This document shows, in pieces, positions 1 through 10,110 of a stretch of 64,000 bases of DNA. Each line of letters begins with the position of its first letter. The first letter of the stretch is position 1. The notes below the pieces were generated by a model. The model was not told where the DNA came from. It ran no database searches and saw only the letters and a program-made list of their open reading frames with translations. The DNA is from Cryptomeria japonica (taxonomy: Eukaryota > Streptophyta > Pinopsida > Cupressales > Cupressaceae): contig NC_081411.1 of the NCBI RefSeq assembly GCF_030272615.1, positions 211,250,744-211,314,743 on the forward strand, in the 5' to 3' direction. The translations under genes and the position numbers were made by a program.

Positions 1-631
1 ATGTAATCCACTTTGCTCATTCCCTAAACAATCAAACAAACAAACAAATGCACCAAAATAATCTGAACTTATCCTCATTCAATGATCACATGTGTCTCCA
101 TAATTACCGCTTATCATTAGATCTTAAACCAACAAAATTGAACGGTTAGGGTTTAACATAAAACAACTGGTAGGGTTTACTGGTTACATTGCATAAAAAA
201 GGGTTTAACCTTATACACCGATTTACCAGTTCAACTCACAAACTTAACATACCAGTTTACAACATCTTCCATAAAGCTCTTCCTACCAGTTCCAAACCAA
301 TATCAATAACAACAACAATATCAACAATATCATAAATCAATTCTAAGAGATTTCCACATTCCATCATATAATCAAGAGAGGATTTCTGGATTCGATTGTG
401 TGAAAGATTTTTGCATCAACGTTTTGGATCACACTCCGTGATCCATCATCAGAATGAAGAGAGTCAAAAATCTTTTCACGGAGTGTGATCCGAAACATTG
501 ATGCAAAAATCTTTCACACAATCGAATCCAAAAATGCTCTCTTGATAATATCATAAATACCATTACCGGTTCAATTGACATCAATGACAACATAACATAC
601 CATTAATGCAATATTCATGCAAATTCCAACA
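1..631 (-). repeat. Possible LTR fragment (minus strand)
   Basis: The stretch is rich in ACCAGTT and ACCGGTT motifs and contains a 'catcaatgacaaca'-type string of the kind found near the starts of the LTRs at 13.5, 19.8, 45.4 and 51.7 kb. It ends in CCAACA at 626-631, which is TGTTGG on the minus strand, the usual start of those LTRs. No polypurine tract, primer site or matching second LTR was found, so this is a weak, inferred call. There is no convincing ORF. Confidence 0.3.
371..546. repeat. Near-perfect inverted repeat (70-bp arms, 36-nt loop)
   Basis: The left arm (371-440) and the reverse complement of the right arm (477-546) agree at 66 of 70 positions by direct comparison; the mismatches are at arm positions 11, 16, 50 and 55. 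A transcript of either strand would fold into a long hairpin. A second small palindrome, ggatcac/gtgatcc, lies at 426-444, so the apex can refold. A perfect 12-bp direct repeat, aatatcataaat, occurs at 326-337 and at 547-558, the latter abutting the right arm. It could be a foldback or MITE-like element or a small-RNA precursor; function is unknown. Confidence 0.9.
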
Positions 632-639
632 AGAAACAA

Positions 640-765
640 TAAGAGAGTGAGTGAGAAGAGAGAGGGAGAGAATCAAGGATAGAGAAGTGAGAGAGGAAAG
701 AGAGGGAGAGAGATAGGTCTAGAGTTTGGGGAAGATAAAGAGAGAGAGATACATAGCTAAAGAAT
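640..765. repeat. GA-rich low-complexity tract
   Basis: Irregular runs of gaga/gggaga on the + strand, no coding potential. It immediately follows the possible LTR fragment. Confidence 0.75.
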
Positions 766-966
766 GCTAATAGGAGCATGTTTACTACTGAAATTTGACT
801 GTCTAAAATTTAATATGATCCTCTAAAAACTAGAATCTACATTATAAGTCCTATAGAGCTATCCTTAAATGTTATATTTCATGTATATATTCTCCTTCGA
901 GGGTGGATATAACTTGTTCCTAGATTGGAAAATCTACACACTCTCACAAAACCTTCACATTGGACA

Positions 967-1118
967 ATGCATAACATTTGGCATGTGCCAAATTCGGCAC
1001 TCACCAAATGAAAAAAATCAACTTTTCACATTTGGCGAGCGCCAAATTTGGTGCGCATCAAATTTGAAGATTTAAAATTTTGCATTTGGCGAGTGCCATA
1101 ATTGGCACTCGCCAAATG
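967..1118. repeat. Cluster of three related palindromes
   Basis: Three successive versions of a catttggcgagtgcc-type inverted repeat lie here. The last (1083-1118) is perfect, with 16-bp arms (1083-1098 and 1103-1118) around a 4-nt loop; the two upstream versions (about 970-1003 and 1029-1062) are imperfect. Similar sequence in each suggests local duplication. Two short ORFs run through it on opposite strands and are probably by-products of the symmetry. Confidence 0.75.
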
Positions 1119-1259
1119 GTTTTCTTTGGAGAATACCAACCCTTTGGGTTGGATTTGCCTTGGGCATCCAACCCATAGGTTTGGATGACCTTTTCATGCC
1201 AATGATGCATTTTTATGAAAAGATAAAAAGTGGCACCTTTTTGGTACCACAACTTCGTG

Positions 1260-1760
1260 CACTTACTCCTTAAAAATGCTTGACTACTCGCTAATTGAAT
1301 TGAATCTTTCTCTTGAGAATTTGAATTGGAAGTTTATGGATATATATCTCAAGTGAGGGAGTAATACTTTCTTTTATACCTCACCTCACCAAATTTATGT
1401 GAATTTCTGAGACAAGATGACATAGGAAAGAAATTCCTACTCAAATTTTTAGACCATTGTTAGGTCCAAAATTGGGCTCCTTTAAGAAAGACAAGGACAT
1501 CCAAGATGACATTGTCCAAGGACAAGAAAACTTGGTGTATTTTTATCCAATGAAAATGGAACCTACAAAATCCATATCCAACCTATCAGGGCTAGATTCA
1601 AGACCACTAAACTAGGTGGGTATGAAGAATGAGATTTGAAGCTGGTGTGAGCAGAATCAAACATGGTCAAAATACAAAAGGCTAGAATGCTAAAGTGAGG
1701 TCTAAGTGAGGATGAAACTGTATAGGGATACAATTTATGATACTACAAATTTAACCATTG
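1260..1760. repeat. Dispersed repeat with a diverged copy near 57.5-58.0 kb
   Basis: The end of this stretch (about 1660-1745: aggctagaatgctaa, then gggatacaatttatga and tactaca) matches about 57,940-58,017 in the same order and orientation. The segment before it contains related A/G-rich text. This suggests two old copies of one repeat, possibly LTR ends. No ORF or boundaries were established. Confidence 0.4.
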
Positions 1761-3036
1761 TCATACCTTCTTTTAATTATTTAACAATAATATATATAAA
1801 AGATAAAACCTTCTTACACACTTTTATACTTATGTGAGCCTATATTTATAAGTAGAAAAGTCATAAGAAACCATCGTAGTATTTAATAAATAAAACTACA
1901 AAATATGTTAGGATTAAGATCTCTTAACCTTTTAGTCCTACCATTTAATTATTTATCATTTAATGTTTAATTCATTTATTTTGTAATTTTTAATATACTA
2001 AGTTTTTATATCACTTTTTGGGACCTATTGATGAGGTGGCATCCTAAATGTCAAGTGATGACTATGAAAAGCTTCTTATTTTTAGGAAGTTGGCACCCAT
2101 ATTGGATGATCCATTTTTGTGCCTGATTTGGTGAAATTTTTTGTGAGTATATTTCATGCACTATGATACAATATGACAACTTTCTATGATAGGTTAAGAT
2201 CAATAGTTGTAAGAGTCCTGGATGATAATTCTATGCCATGATTTGTGTGTAATTGGTAGTGGGTAGTATTGCATGGGGTAGGTTCTTTGGATGTGAAGTG
2301 TGATCTTTTACAAATGGGTAGTCATTCCTTGCATTTTGAGAGGATTTAATTTAAGGATATCAATTTATGACAAATGACTTGCATGTTGAGAATTTATCAT
2401 CTTTCCACAACAATGAAGTTGGATTCCTTTCACATCTTTCATCTATAGTTGCATGCATACAGTGAATGTGGAGATGACAAACGATAATTTTGGGCACCTA
2501 TAGATTTGGTTGTGTGTGTGTGTGTGTGTTCTTTTTTGGCTTATTTTATATGACAGGTTATTAATTTTTTGAGATATTGATGCTATCTAAATTATTCAAA
2601 GATTTTGTTGGCATGTGAGAACTCTTCTAGATTTTTGTCTGTATCATTGTATTGTTAACTCTCAATTTTTTACCAAATAATACATTGAAATATTTTTTAA
2701 CAGTGTAGGTTTTCTCTCAAAAGGTTTTTCCCATGTACAATCATATTAGCATTATGGTATTTCAATATCTATCTATTTACATATTTTGAATATGCAAATA
2801 AATTCATAGTTGTAATATTTTAATGTTTTAAGGAAATTTTTGCAATCCTTTCCTACTTAGAGTGTTGTATGAATTTTTTTTTACACCTAGTTTTCTTTTA
2901 GTTGGTATTAGAACCTGCCTAGCTTTTTTTCCATTGTTGGGTTGAAGGGTATTTTGTATTAATATAAATTTAAATGGGATTTTTATACAATAATATTTGG
3001 TGAATTTTTGTAAAAAAGTCTGGCAAAAATATTTGG
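1761..3036. other. AT-rich spacer, no gene seen
   Basis: No ORF of substance and no recognised domain. It contains a (TG)n microsatellite at 2511-2529. Confidence 0.6.
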
Positions 3037-3084
3037 GGTAAGTGCACCAAGATGGTGAACAAAAAGGGGGGTATAAGTGGCCAC
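3037..3084. repeat. Short dispersed repeat with inverted copy at 30,107-30,145
   Basis: The sequence from ggtaagtgcaccaagatggt to gtggccac matches the reverse complement of 30,107-30,145, apart from an extra ggggggtata-like insertion here. It probably marks two fragments of the same repeat family in opposite orientation. The 30.1-kb copy ends just upstream of the Gypsy-like LTR. Confidence 0.7.
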
Positions 3085-3924
3085 TTTTTTCTGAAAACAA
3101 GTAAACCTAAACTTCAAAGAGATATTTGAAGGTCATGCACTCAAAACTAGGAGATGAGTAAAGAATAATAATTGTAGTGCTATGAATCTAGTTTCTAAAC
3201 TACTAAAGTTTTTTAATATTGGATAAGATTAAGAGGGTCAAACCTCTCGCGCACGAAAAAATATTCCTGATTTTTTCAAAAAAATATAACATAGTTGTTT
3301 TCATGTGCTACACAAAATATATAATTAGATTTAGTATTTTGTTAGACCTTTTGGTAGGATTATAGGTAAGAGTGATATCTAGAAATTGTGTATTTTTTGT
3401 CATTTTCTGTTGAGTATTTTTTTTATGATTTTTTGAAGTGACCACATCTTGAAAATTTGGTACTTGTTCATGCCCTGGGCATAACTTGCATCAAAATAAT
3501 CGAAAATAAAAACTTGTTTTGTTAAAAGTGTACAAAATCTAGTCTAGAACTATAATATGTAATTTATTTTGAATTTGGTCAAGTATATCAAAATTTATTA
3601 AAGAAATAGTAGACATATGTCAGTGAGGACTATCAAGGCACTGGTAAAGAAAATTAAAATTTACTATGCTAATGTTGTCCAAAAATAGAAAAAACTATAT
3701 GGTCAGAAAGTTGAGAAGATATGTGAGATTATGGTAGTAATTTTAGAGATACCCACTTGATCATTTGTAAACTTGATGATGACAAAGTTGATAAATCATG
3801 TTGGAAGATGAAAAAATGTGTATAGGGACAAAAACGGAGGGAAAATGGGCTTCCAAGCCTTAGGGTCGCATTCCAACCCTCTTAGAAAGCCAAAACCCAC
3901 ACGGATTTTGAAAAACAAAACTAC
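3085..3924. other. AT-rich spacer, no gene seen
   Basis: Only short spurious ORFs; no recognised motif. Confidence 0.5.
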
Positions 3925-4040
3925 CACTCATATTTCTACATAACCTATATGGGTTATGTATACAGGTTATGTATAACTAAAACCATCATTTTGAGTTTCT
4001 CAAAACCTATACAGATTATGAAGACATCAAAATGTATGCT
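3925..4040. repeat. Repeated ataacc/ggttat motifs
   Basis: Several copies of a self-complementary cataacctatatgggttatg-like motif occur here and again at about 4840-4955 (acccatatgggttatg), on either side of the microsatellite block. The two clusters look like halves of one repeat separated by the expanded tracts. A looser version (acgggtt) appears around 29,990-30,085. Confidence 0.5.
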
Positions 4041-4117
4041 TGTAAACTTAGCATTTACTACACATTTGTATAGACATACATATATAATATGTGTTTATGT
4101 ATGTATACATGCATATC

Positions 4118-4122
4118 TGTAG

Positions 4123-4191
<69 letters not shown>

Positions 4192-4198
4192 TATATGT
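4118..4198. repeat. (TA)n microsatellite
   Basis: Two long TA runs are separated by a single tagtta interruption. ORFs across it are low-complexity artefacts. Confidence 0.95.
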
Positions 4199-4220
4199 AT
4201 ATATGTTTGTATACATGCAT

Positions 4221-4746
4221 GTCTCTCTTCTTTTCCACTCTCTCTCATCTTCCTTCCCCCATCACCGTCTCTATCTATTCAGAGCCCTAATTATCCTCCT
4301 TGAGTTCTATCTCATCTCTCTCCCCCTCACACTTCTCTCTCTGAAGATTCTCTCACCCTCTTCTCCTTCTCATTATCTCTCTACCTCATGTCTCTCACCC
4401 TCCTCTCTCTCTCTCTATCTCCCTCTCTCTCTTTCTCTCACCCTCCTCTCTCTCTTTCTCTCCCCCTCCATCTCCCACTCCCCCCTCTCCCTCTCCCTCT
4501 CGTTATCTTATCCTATTATCTCTCTCCCACTCTCCCTCTCTTGACCCTACTCTCTCTCTCTCTCTCCCTTTCCATTTTTCCCAATATCTCTCTCCTCTCC
4601 TTTTCCCAATCTCCCTCCCTCCCTCCCTCTCTCTCTCTCTCACTCTCTCTCACCATCTCTGCCCTCTCTCTCCCTCTCCCTCTCTCCAAATCTCCTCTCT
4701 CTCTCCCCCCTCTCTCACTCTCTCACTCTCTCTCTCCTTTTCCCAA

Positions 4747-4816
<70 letters not shown>
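4221..4816. repeat. 600-bp polypyrimidine (CT)n tract
   Basis: Nearly uninterrupted C/T on the + strand, ending in a pure CT run at about 4752-4815. Three overlapping + strand ORFs here encode only Ser/Leu/Pro low-complexity strings and are not genes. Confidence 0.95.
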
Positions 4817-4839
4817 CTTCATCTTTGGTTCCTAGTATA

Positions 4840-5221
4840 CGGGTTATGTAGAACTAAGGCCAAAACTTTTGGTTTTAATTTGCATAAGCCGTACGGGTTA
4901 TGAGAAATTGTGAACATTCCCATTAGGTTTGCATAACCCATATGGGTTATGGGAAAATATTCATGTTTTAGTCCCAATAGCCTAAAAACCAACATTGCAA
5001 GTTGTTGTAAGGCCCCACTATTGTTGCACATGATTTTCTAGGATAGTAATAGTTAGGTTTTCATTTTTTTTTGTCAATTTGGCTTTGAAATGATTGATAT
5101 TTCTTGTATTTTGGATTGTTTTTGAAGTTATTTTCTCATTGTTACTTTAGATTATAACAAAATGATGATCATTTGTTGTTTTTTTGCTATTTTATTATGG
5201 ATTGTCATCATGATGTTATGT
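4840..5221. other. Repeat cluster and spacer before the transposon-like gene
   Basis: It begins with the second cluster of gggttatg palindromes (to about 4955), then AT-rich sequence with no ORF of interest. Confidence 0.5.
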
Positions 5222-6767
5222 GTAGGACAATCAATATCAATAATAGGAAAGGACAAGAGAGGAACGAATGAACAAAGAGAGGCAACAAAGGAAAGACAAA
5301 GGGAGCGTATGAGGAGATTACGTGAAGGTACATAATCTAATGCACCTAATGAAAGTGATGAACATTCAACAATTCAAATTGATATGATGATTGCACTAAA
5401 TCAAAATGATCAGCATACCCCAATTCAAATGCATATGATGAATGCACCTAATGAATGCAATGAACATACACCATTTGAAAATGATGCGATGAATGCACAT
5501 GTTAATGAAATTGAAGAAGATATACCATTTTCATTTGATGTTATACATGCACCAATCTTAACACCTCTTAGAATAATTCGTATGAAACCAAAGTTCCTAA
5601 TAGATATTGATGAAAATATTGTGAAGACAATGCATGATAAAATTTCTAAAAGAACTTATAGAAGAATGGTTAGAAGAATTTGGAATAACTATTTTGAAAA
5701 CTTAAATCCAAGTGGAAGATGCCAATTAGTTTTTGAAATGATTAAAAATATGAAATTTAGAGAGACAATGAAAATTTTGGGATTAAGAACATCCTAAAAT
5801 AATAGTGAAAGCACCATTGTGACAAATATTTTGAATGCATACCAAGCCATTTGTTCAAAATCACACACTAAAGATGCTAATGTTACTCATTATGTCCTCA
5901 CATCAACCATAATGGGAAAGAAAATAAAAAAATCTAGTTTAATAAGCAAAACAAGCAAGTCATTAAGGATAAGTAGAACCACATTACACCATGCCTTAGA
6001 TAGGTGAGAGAAAATTGAGGATTCTAACAATAATCCCATTTGGGCATTCTCGGGTAGACTCCCACACAAGGACAAGGTTGTTGTTGATGCACTAAGACCA
6101 TTAATTGAGAAATGTTGGTATGACAACACAAGGGTTTCACCCAACCAAAGAGATATTGTTAGAAGGAGAATTGGGATTAGAAATCATTAGCCACGTCCAA
6201 AAAACTATTTATATATGACTCAAACACAATTTTATGAAAGGTTTCTTCAAATTTTTCCTCAGATTAAAATTAGTCAAATATTTTTTCAGATGACAAAACC
6301 TTTTTATGTTAAGATTAATCATGCACATACTATATGTTGTTGTCGAGTCCATGTTGAAATTTTCATACATTATGATATTTATTGCTATATATGTTGTACT
6401 TTGCACACTAATGATGTTTTGCAGGAATGTGGTCTACAAGCACCTCCTAAGTCACCAAGAGAATTTATTTCAAGTGTACTAAGTAGATGAGATGACAGGT
6501 GCATTTACTATAAGATGATGTGTTTGAGAGGTTTTTGTCCTACATGTGGTGGTTTGCAATAGTTGCATAGATGCCTACATCTGGATAGCTCACATGAAAT
6601 TGGTAAGGAACTAGTTTCTATTAGAAAATACAAGTCAATCACATATGGTGTTAAATATGGAAAATAATTAAAGAGGTGTGAGTTAGTGAAAAGGGATATA
6701 TGCGTAGCTAATTTTATGAATATGTTTCAAGAGAAACTAGTGTATGAGTACATAGGTCACACACATA
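5222..6767 (+). pseudogene. Transposon-like gene, 5' part (broken, family not named)
   Basis: One frame stays readable from 5222 to 6767, broken by about six in-frame stops, so the protein is dead but recognisable. In order: a basic N-terminus rich in Arg/Lys/Glu; a diverged acidic repeat with motifs such as APNE-NEHTP; a basic helix (KRTYRRMVRRIW); and about 120 residues on a Cys/His region with CCCRVHVE and a later QECGLQAPPKS. I recognise the architecture as a multicopy conserved eukaryotic ORF seen in transposon-rich genomes but cannot assign a superfamily. The frame ends in ..GHTH exactly where the solo LTR inserts, and continues after it at 7956. No DDE motif was confirmed. Confidence 0.6.
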
Positions 6768-7950
6768 TATTAGGATAACTGGTGGACAACTCAACAAATT
6801 ATGAAACTTTAAGCACACAAAACCTTTTATTGGAATGCATAAACTAAATAACGAAATAGAAGATATATCAATTAAGCACAAACATAAATCATAGAACAAT
6901 TAGCATCCATCCACAACACATAACAGTGAGATTTGTATAGGGAAAACCCGATAAAGGGAAAAACCATAGTGAGAAGCCTACCCACAGTCAGATAATACTT
7001 CTGTAGTAAGTATGTGATTACAATAAAATGGGCGTGCACATGCAGGAAGGCACACTGCTCATCACAAGAGAGCCTCACTGACTACAAAAAAAATCCAAAC
7101 TACAATCCGGAAATAAGAATGAACTACAAGAATAACATGTCATATGCCTGAGTATAGTTTCGATTAAGCTTAATACCAGAGGCCTAAAACCTCTTACACA
7201 AACCCAATTTGATCATGTATGATCGACCAAAACCTCTGCATATGATTACAACTTTATTCACACATAGATAATCCAATAAACCATAGTGCATGATCTACAA
7301 AGAGATCTTACATCATATTTATACCAACCTAGGACCTAAACAATTAGGTCAACCACCAGAAAGATAATACAATAAATTTGTAACATGAACCTGCAAACCA
7401 ATGATAAACCAAGTCAGCCTAAGGCCAAAACAACATAAACCAATCAATAAATTCAATTGGTAATGCATCGAGAGCATCCACCAACATGTTACATAAATTG
7501 GTCCATAACCTAGCAGAATAGAACTAGACCTAAAATAGGTCACCATAAGACAAATGCAACACCACCAAATAAATGGAACATGAACATGAAAACCATCATC
7601 ATCCTGATATCCTTCTAGAAGCTGCACCAACATCACTTATCAGATCCATCAAAAGATCTTCAACAAAGCTCTGCCGATAAAACCCTTGCCGGTAACCAAA
7701 AGGCCTACAGAACAAATGATAGCATCCAAATCATCAAATCTTGAACCAACTAAATGAGATATGGATCAGGAACACATGAATAACCAATTCAAACCAATTC
7801 CAATAGCCAGAACATACTAGAGATGATCTCCAGATCAATATCATAATCCAACCACTCTACCAGAACCTGATAGACAACCAAAACAACTAGTGTTGACATA
7901 AATGGCAAACATCAATGCAACACATAATCAATTACTCCAAAATGCCAACA
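6768..7950 (-). mobile_element. Solo LTR (minus strand) with TSD ACATA
   Basis: On the minus strand it starts TGTTGGCATTTTGG at 7950 and ends CTAATA at 6768, a decayed CTAACA. The 5-bp duplication acata is present at 6763-6767 and 7951-7955. Its start resembles the LTRs of the Copia element at 33-38 kb (tgttgg, then a 'gtgttgcattgatgtt' string and gtcaacactag). No internal region or second LTR adjoins it, so it is best read as a solo LTR left by LTR-LTR recombination. Removing it and one TSD copy restores the reading frame of the host transposon-like gene, which fixes both boundaries. Confidence 0.88.
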
Positions 7951-7955
7951 ACATA

Positions 7956-9850
7956 GAGCTAGGTGGTTAGATGAGAAATTAAATTTGTATAAGGACATTT
8001 TCCCCCTCGGCACTATTGTCTATGTCATTCATTTTGGTGAGAATTATACACCAAAGCTGCAAAATGAAGTACAACCTATGTATTGCCACTCTGCACAAGT
8101 TAAAATTTGTATACACATAGCATTCATGCATGCACATGATAGCACCAAGGAGGATAGAAAGGTTATAAGAGAATATTACTTCTTCTATATCACCGATGAT
8201 AGTACTCATTCCTCAGAGTTTTGAAAGGATTATTTATAGTCTTATATGATAGTTTAAGGGAAATATATATAAGATACAACCAACACTTAATATGGTCAGA
8301 CAATTGCACCACATAATTCAAGAATGCAAGGATGTTCTACTGGTTGACTATGATTCATGTAACAAGTGGTGTGAAACTTTTTTGGAATTTCATTGAGGCA
8401 GGCCATGGAAAGGGAGAGCATGATGGTATAGGAGTATGTGTGAAAAGAGCTCTTACAAAAGAGGAATTAAAGTACGGAGATGGTGCAGTGTTAATAGATG
8501 CAGAAACAATTGTGCATTAGTATAACTCTATGATGGGACCAAATGATGCAGGTAAGTCTATGTTTTTTGGATATTTTTGGTTAATATGTGAATCTAACAT
8601 TGAAAACTATCTAGATTGTTATACACTTATGGGATCAAGTGACATGCATTCATTTAGAAGTTCAAATGTAACATCACTAGTTATTTATACTAGACATATT
8701 ACATGCTTTTGCTCTTCGTGTATGCATGTGACACGTGGTGTGCAACATTTTTGGAATTTCATTGAGGTAGGCCATGCAAAGGGAGAGCATGATGGTGCAA
8801 GAGCATGTGTGAAAATAGCTCTTACCAAAGAGGAATTGAAGTAGGAAGGTGGTGCAGTGTTAATAGATGCAGAAACAATTGTGCAATGGTGTAACTCTAT
8901 GACAAGACCAAGTGATGCAGGTAAGTCTATGGTTTCTAGATATTTTTGGTTTATACATGAATCTAATATTGAAAACTGTCTATATTTTTGTACACTTATG
9001 GGATCAATTGACATGCATTCATTTAGAAGTTCAAATGCAACATCACCAGCTATTTATACTATACAGATTGCATGCTTTTTCTCTTTGTGTATGCATTTTG
9101 TGTGGGATGAATGTGAGTCAAAAGAGTGGGTTGACCAATGGTATTGTAGACCTTTGCAAACCCTAGATACATATCAACTTCCTAGATCACTACAAATGAA
9201 CCAGATTGAAGTACCAATTTATTTTGACCATGTATCAGACCTAGTTGAACCAAGTAAAAGGTTGAAATTTGTTACTTGGTTAATATCAATTTTAAGCTTA
9301 ATTTATTAGTTCTTTATGCTGATTTTGGTATTAACTTATATCCTTATATTAAATGCAGTTCATGTATACGCAGTTATTGCAAATGAGAACAAAGAAGAAG
9401 GAACAAGTTACTTTTTATGTCATTGTATTGAGGCCAAAAAGAAATTGCCTTCTACAGTCATTGATGGAGAGAGTATTGACTACCCAATAGGATCTGTTAT
9501 TGTGACAGGGACATGGCTTAGAAGGTATCGTTGTTGTGTCAAGTTGTATTGAAACCTCTTAAACTCATTTATTTATCAGTCATTGTATTGATTTTGGCAT
9601 TAACTTATCTTTCTATAAAATGCAGACACCCTATCAAAAATTCTACTACCTAGTTGTTTGAGGACTTTGAGACACATAGACATATTCTTCATTACTCAAA
9701 CATTCTTGTTGCAACAAATATTTAATTGATTAAATATCATGGTAGACCTCTTAACAAGAATTTGTGAAAAGTTCATGAATCTGACCATGAGGCAATACTT
9801 GAGACACTAAGGGTTAGAGTTGATCTAGAAGGTTCACTTGATTAATTTTG
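7956..9850 (+). pseudogene. Transposon-like gene, 3' part (broken, multi-exon)
   Basis: The frame resumes with a WLDEKLNLYKDIFP block, then GENYTPKLQNEVQ and, after several stops and a frameshift, a FWNFIEAGHGKGEHDG block and KRALTKEELKYG. The GHGKG-HDG core is a signature I associate with widely distributed uncharacterised multicopy proteins. A GCAG|GTAAGT donor is visible at about 8551, acceptors (tgcag) at about 9357 and 9625, and a gtatcg donor at about 9524. The segment 9316-9552 continues with VIANENKEEGTSYF, and the C-terminal part (HESDHEAILETL) can be followed to about 9840. It contains multiple stops and an internal tandem duplication, so it is inactive. Confidence 0.6.
8350..9090 (+). 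repeat. Tandem duplication of an exon plus intron start (about 370 bp, two copies)
   Basis: Copy 1 (about 8350-8720) and copy 2 (about 8721-9090) repeat the same exon (FWNFIE...HGKGEHDG...KEELK), its gcaggtaagt donor and following sequence, with period about 371 bp. Each copy carries a different disabling stop: TAG in place of a Trp codon after AETIVH in copy 1 (about 8518), and TAG after KEELK in copy 2 (about 8842). The duplication therefore predates at least part of the decay. Confidence 0.85.
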
Positions 9851-9952
9851 GGCCATCTAGAAAAATAAGTCTACAATATGGTAGAATAATTTTGACAATT
9901 TTGTATATATCTTTTGTGAAATGTTGTAGCTTCGCTCTTCTGCCAAATTATA

Positions 9953-10110
9953 TATATAAAAACATCAATGAGTTGTAATGTGCATATTTAGATGCCAAAT
10001 GTTTAATATAAAAACATCAATAAGTTATAACATGCATATTTAGATGATAAATTTTGTATATAAAAACAACAATGAGCTATAATGTGCATATTTAGATGCA
10101 AAATTTTGTA
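9953..10110. repeat. Three tandem copies of a 53-bp AT-rich unit
   Basis: The unit atataaaaacatcaatgag... tgcatatttagatg... recurs at about 9953, 10,006 and 10,059 with a few substitutions. It lies just 3' of the transposon-like gene and may be part of its terminal region. Confidence 0.85.

Noticed and set aside
4203-4903. ORFs of 113-171 codons in the CT tract
   Set aside because: Pure Ser/Leu/Pro low-complexity translation of a microsatellite; no start context or domain.
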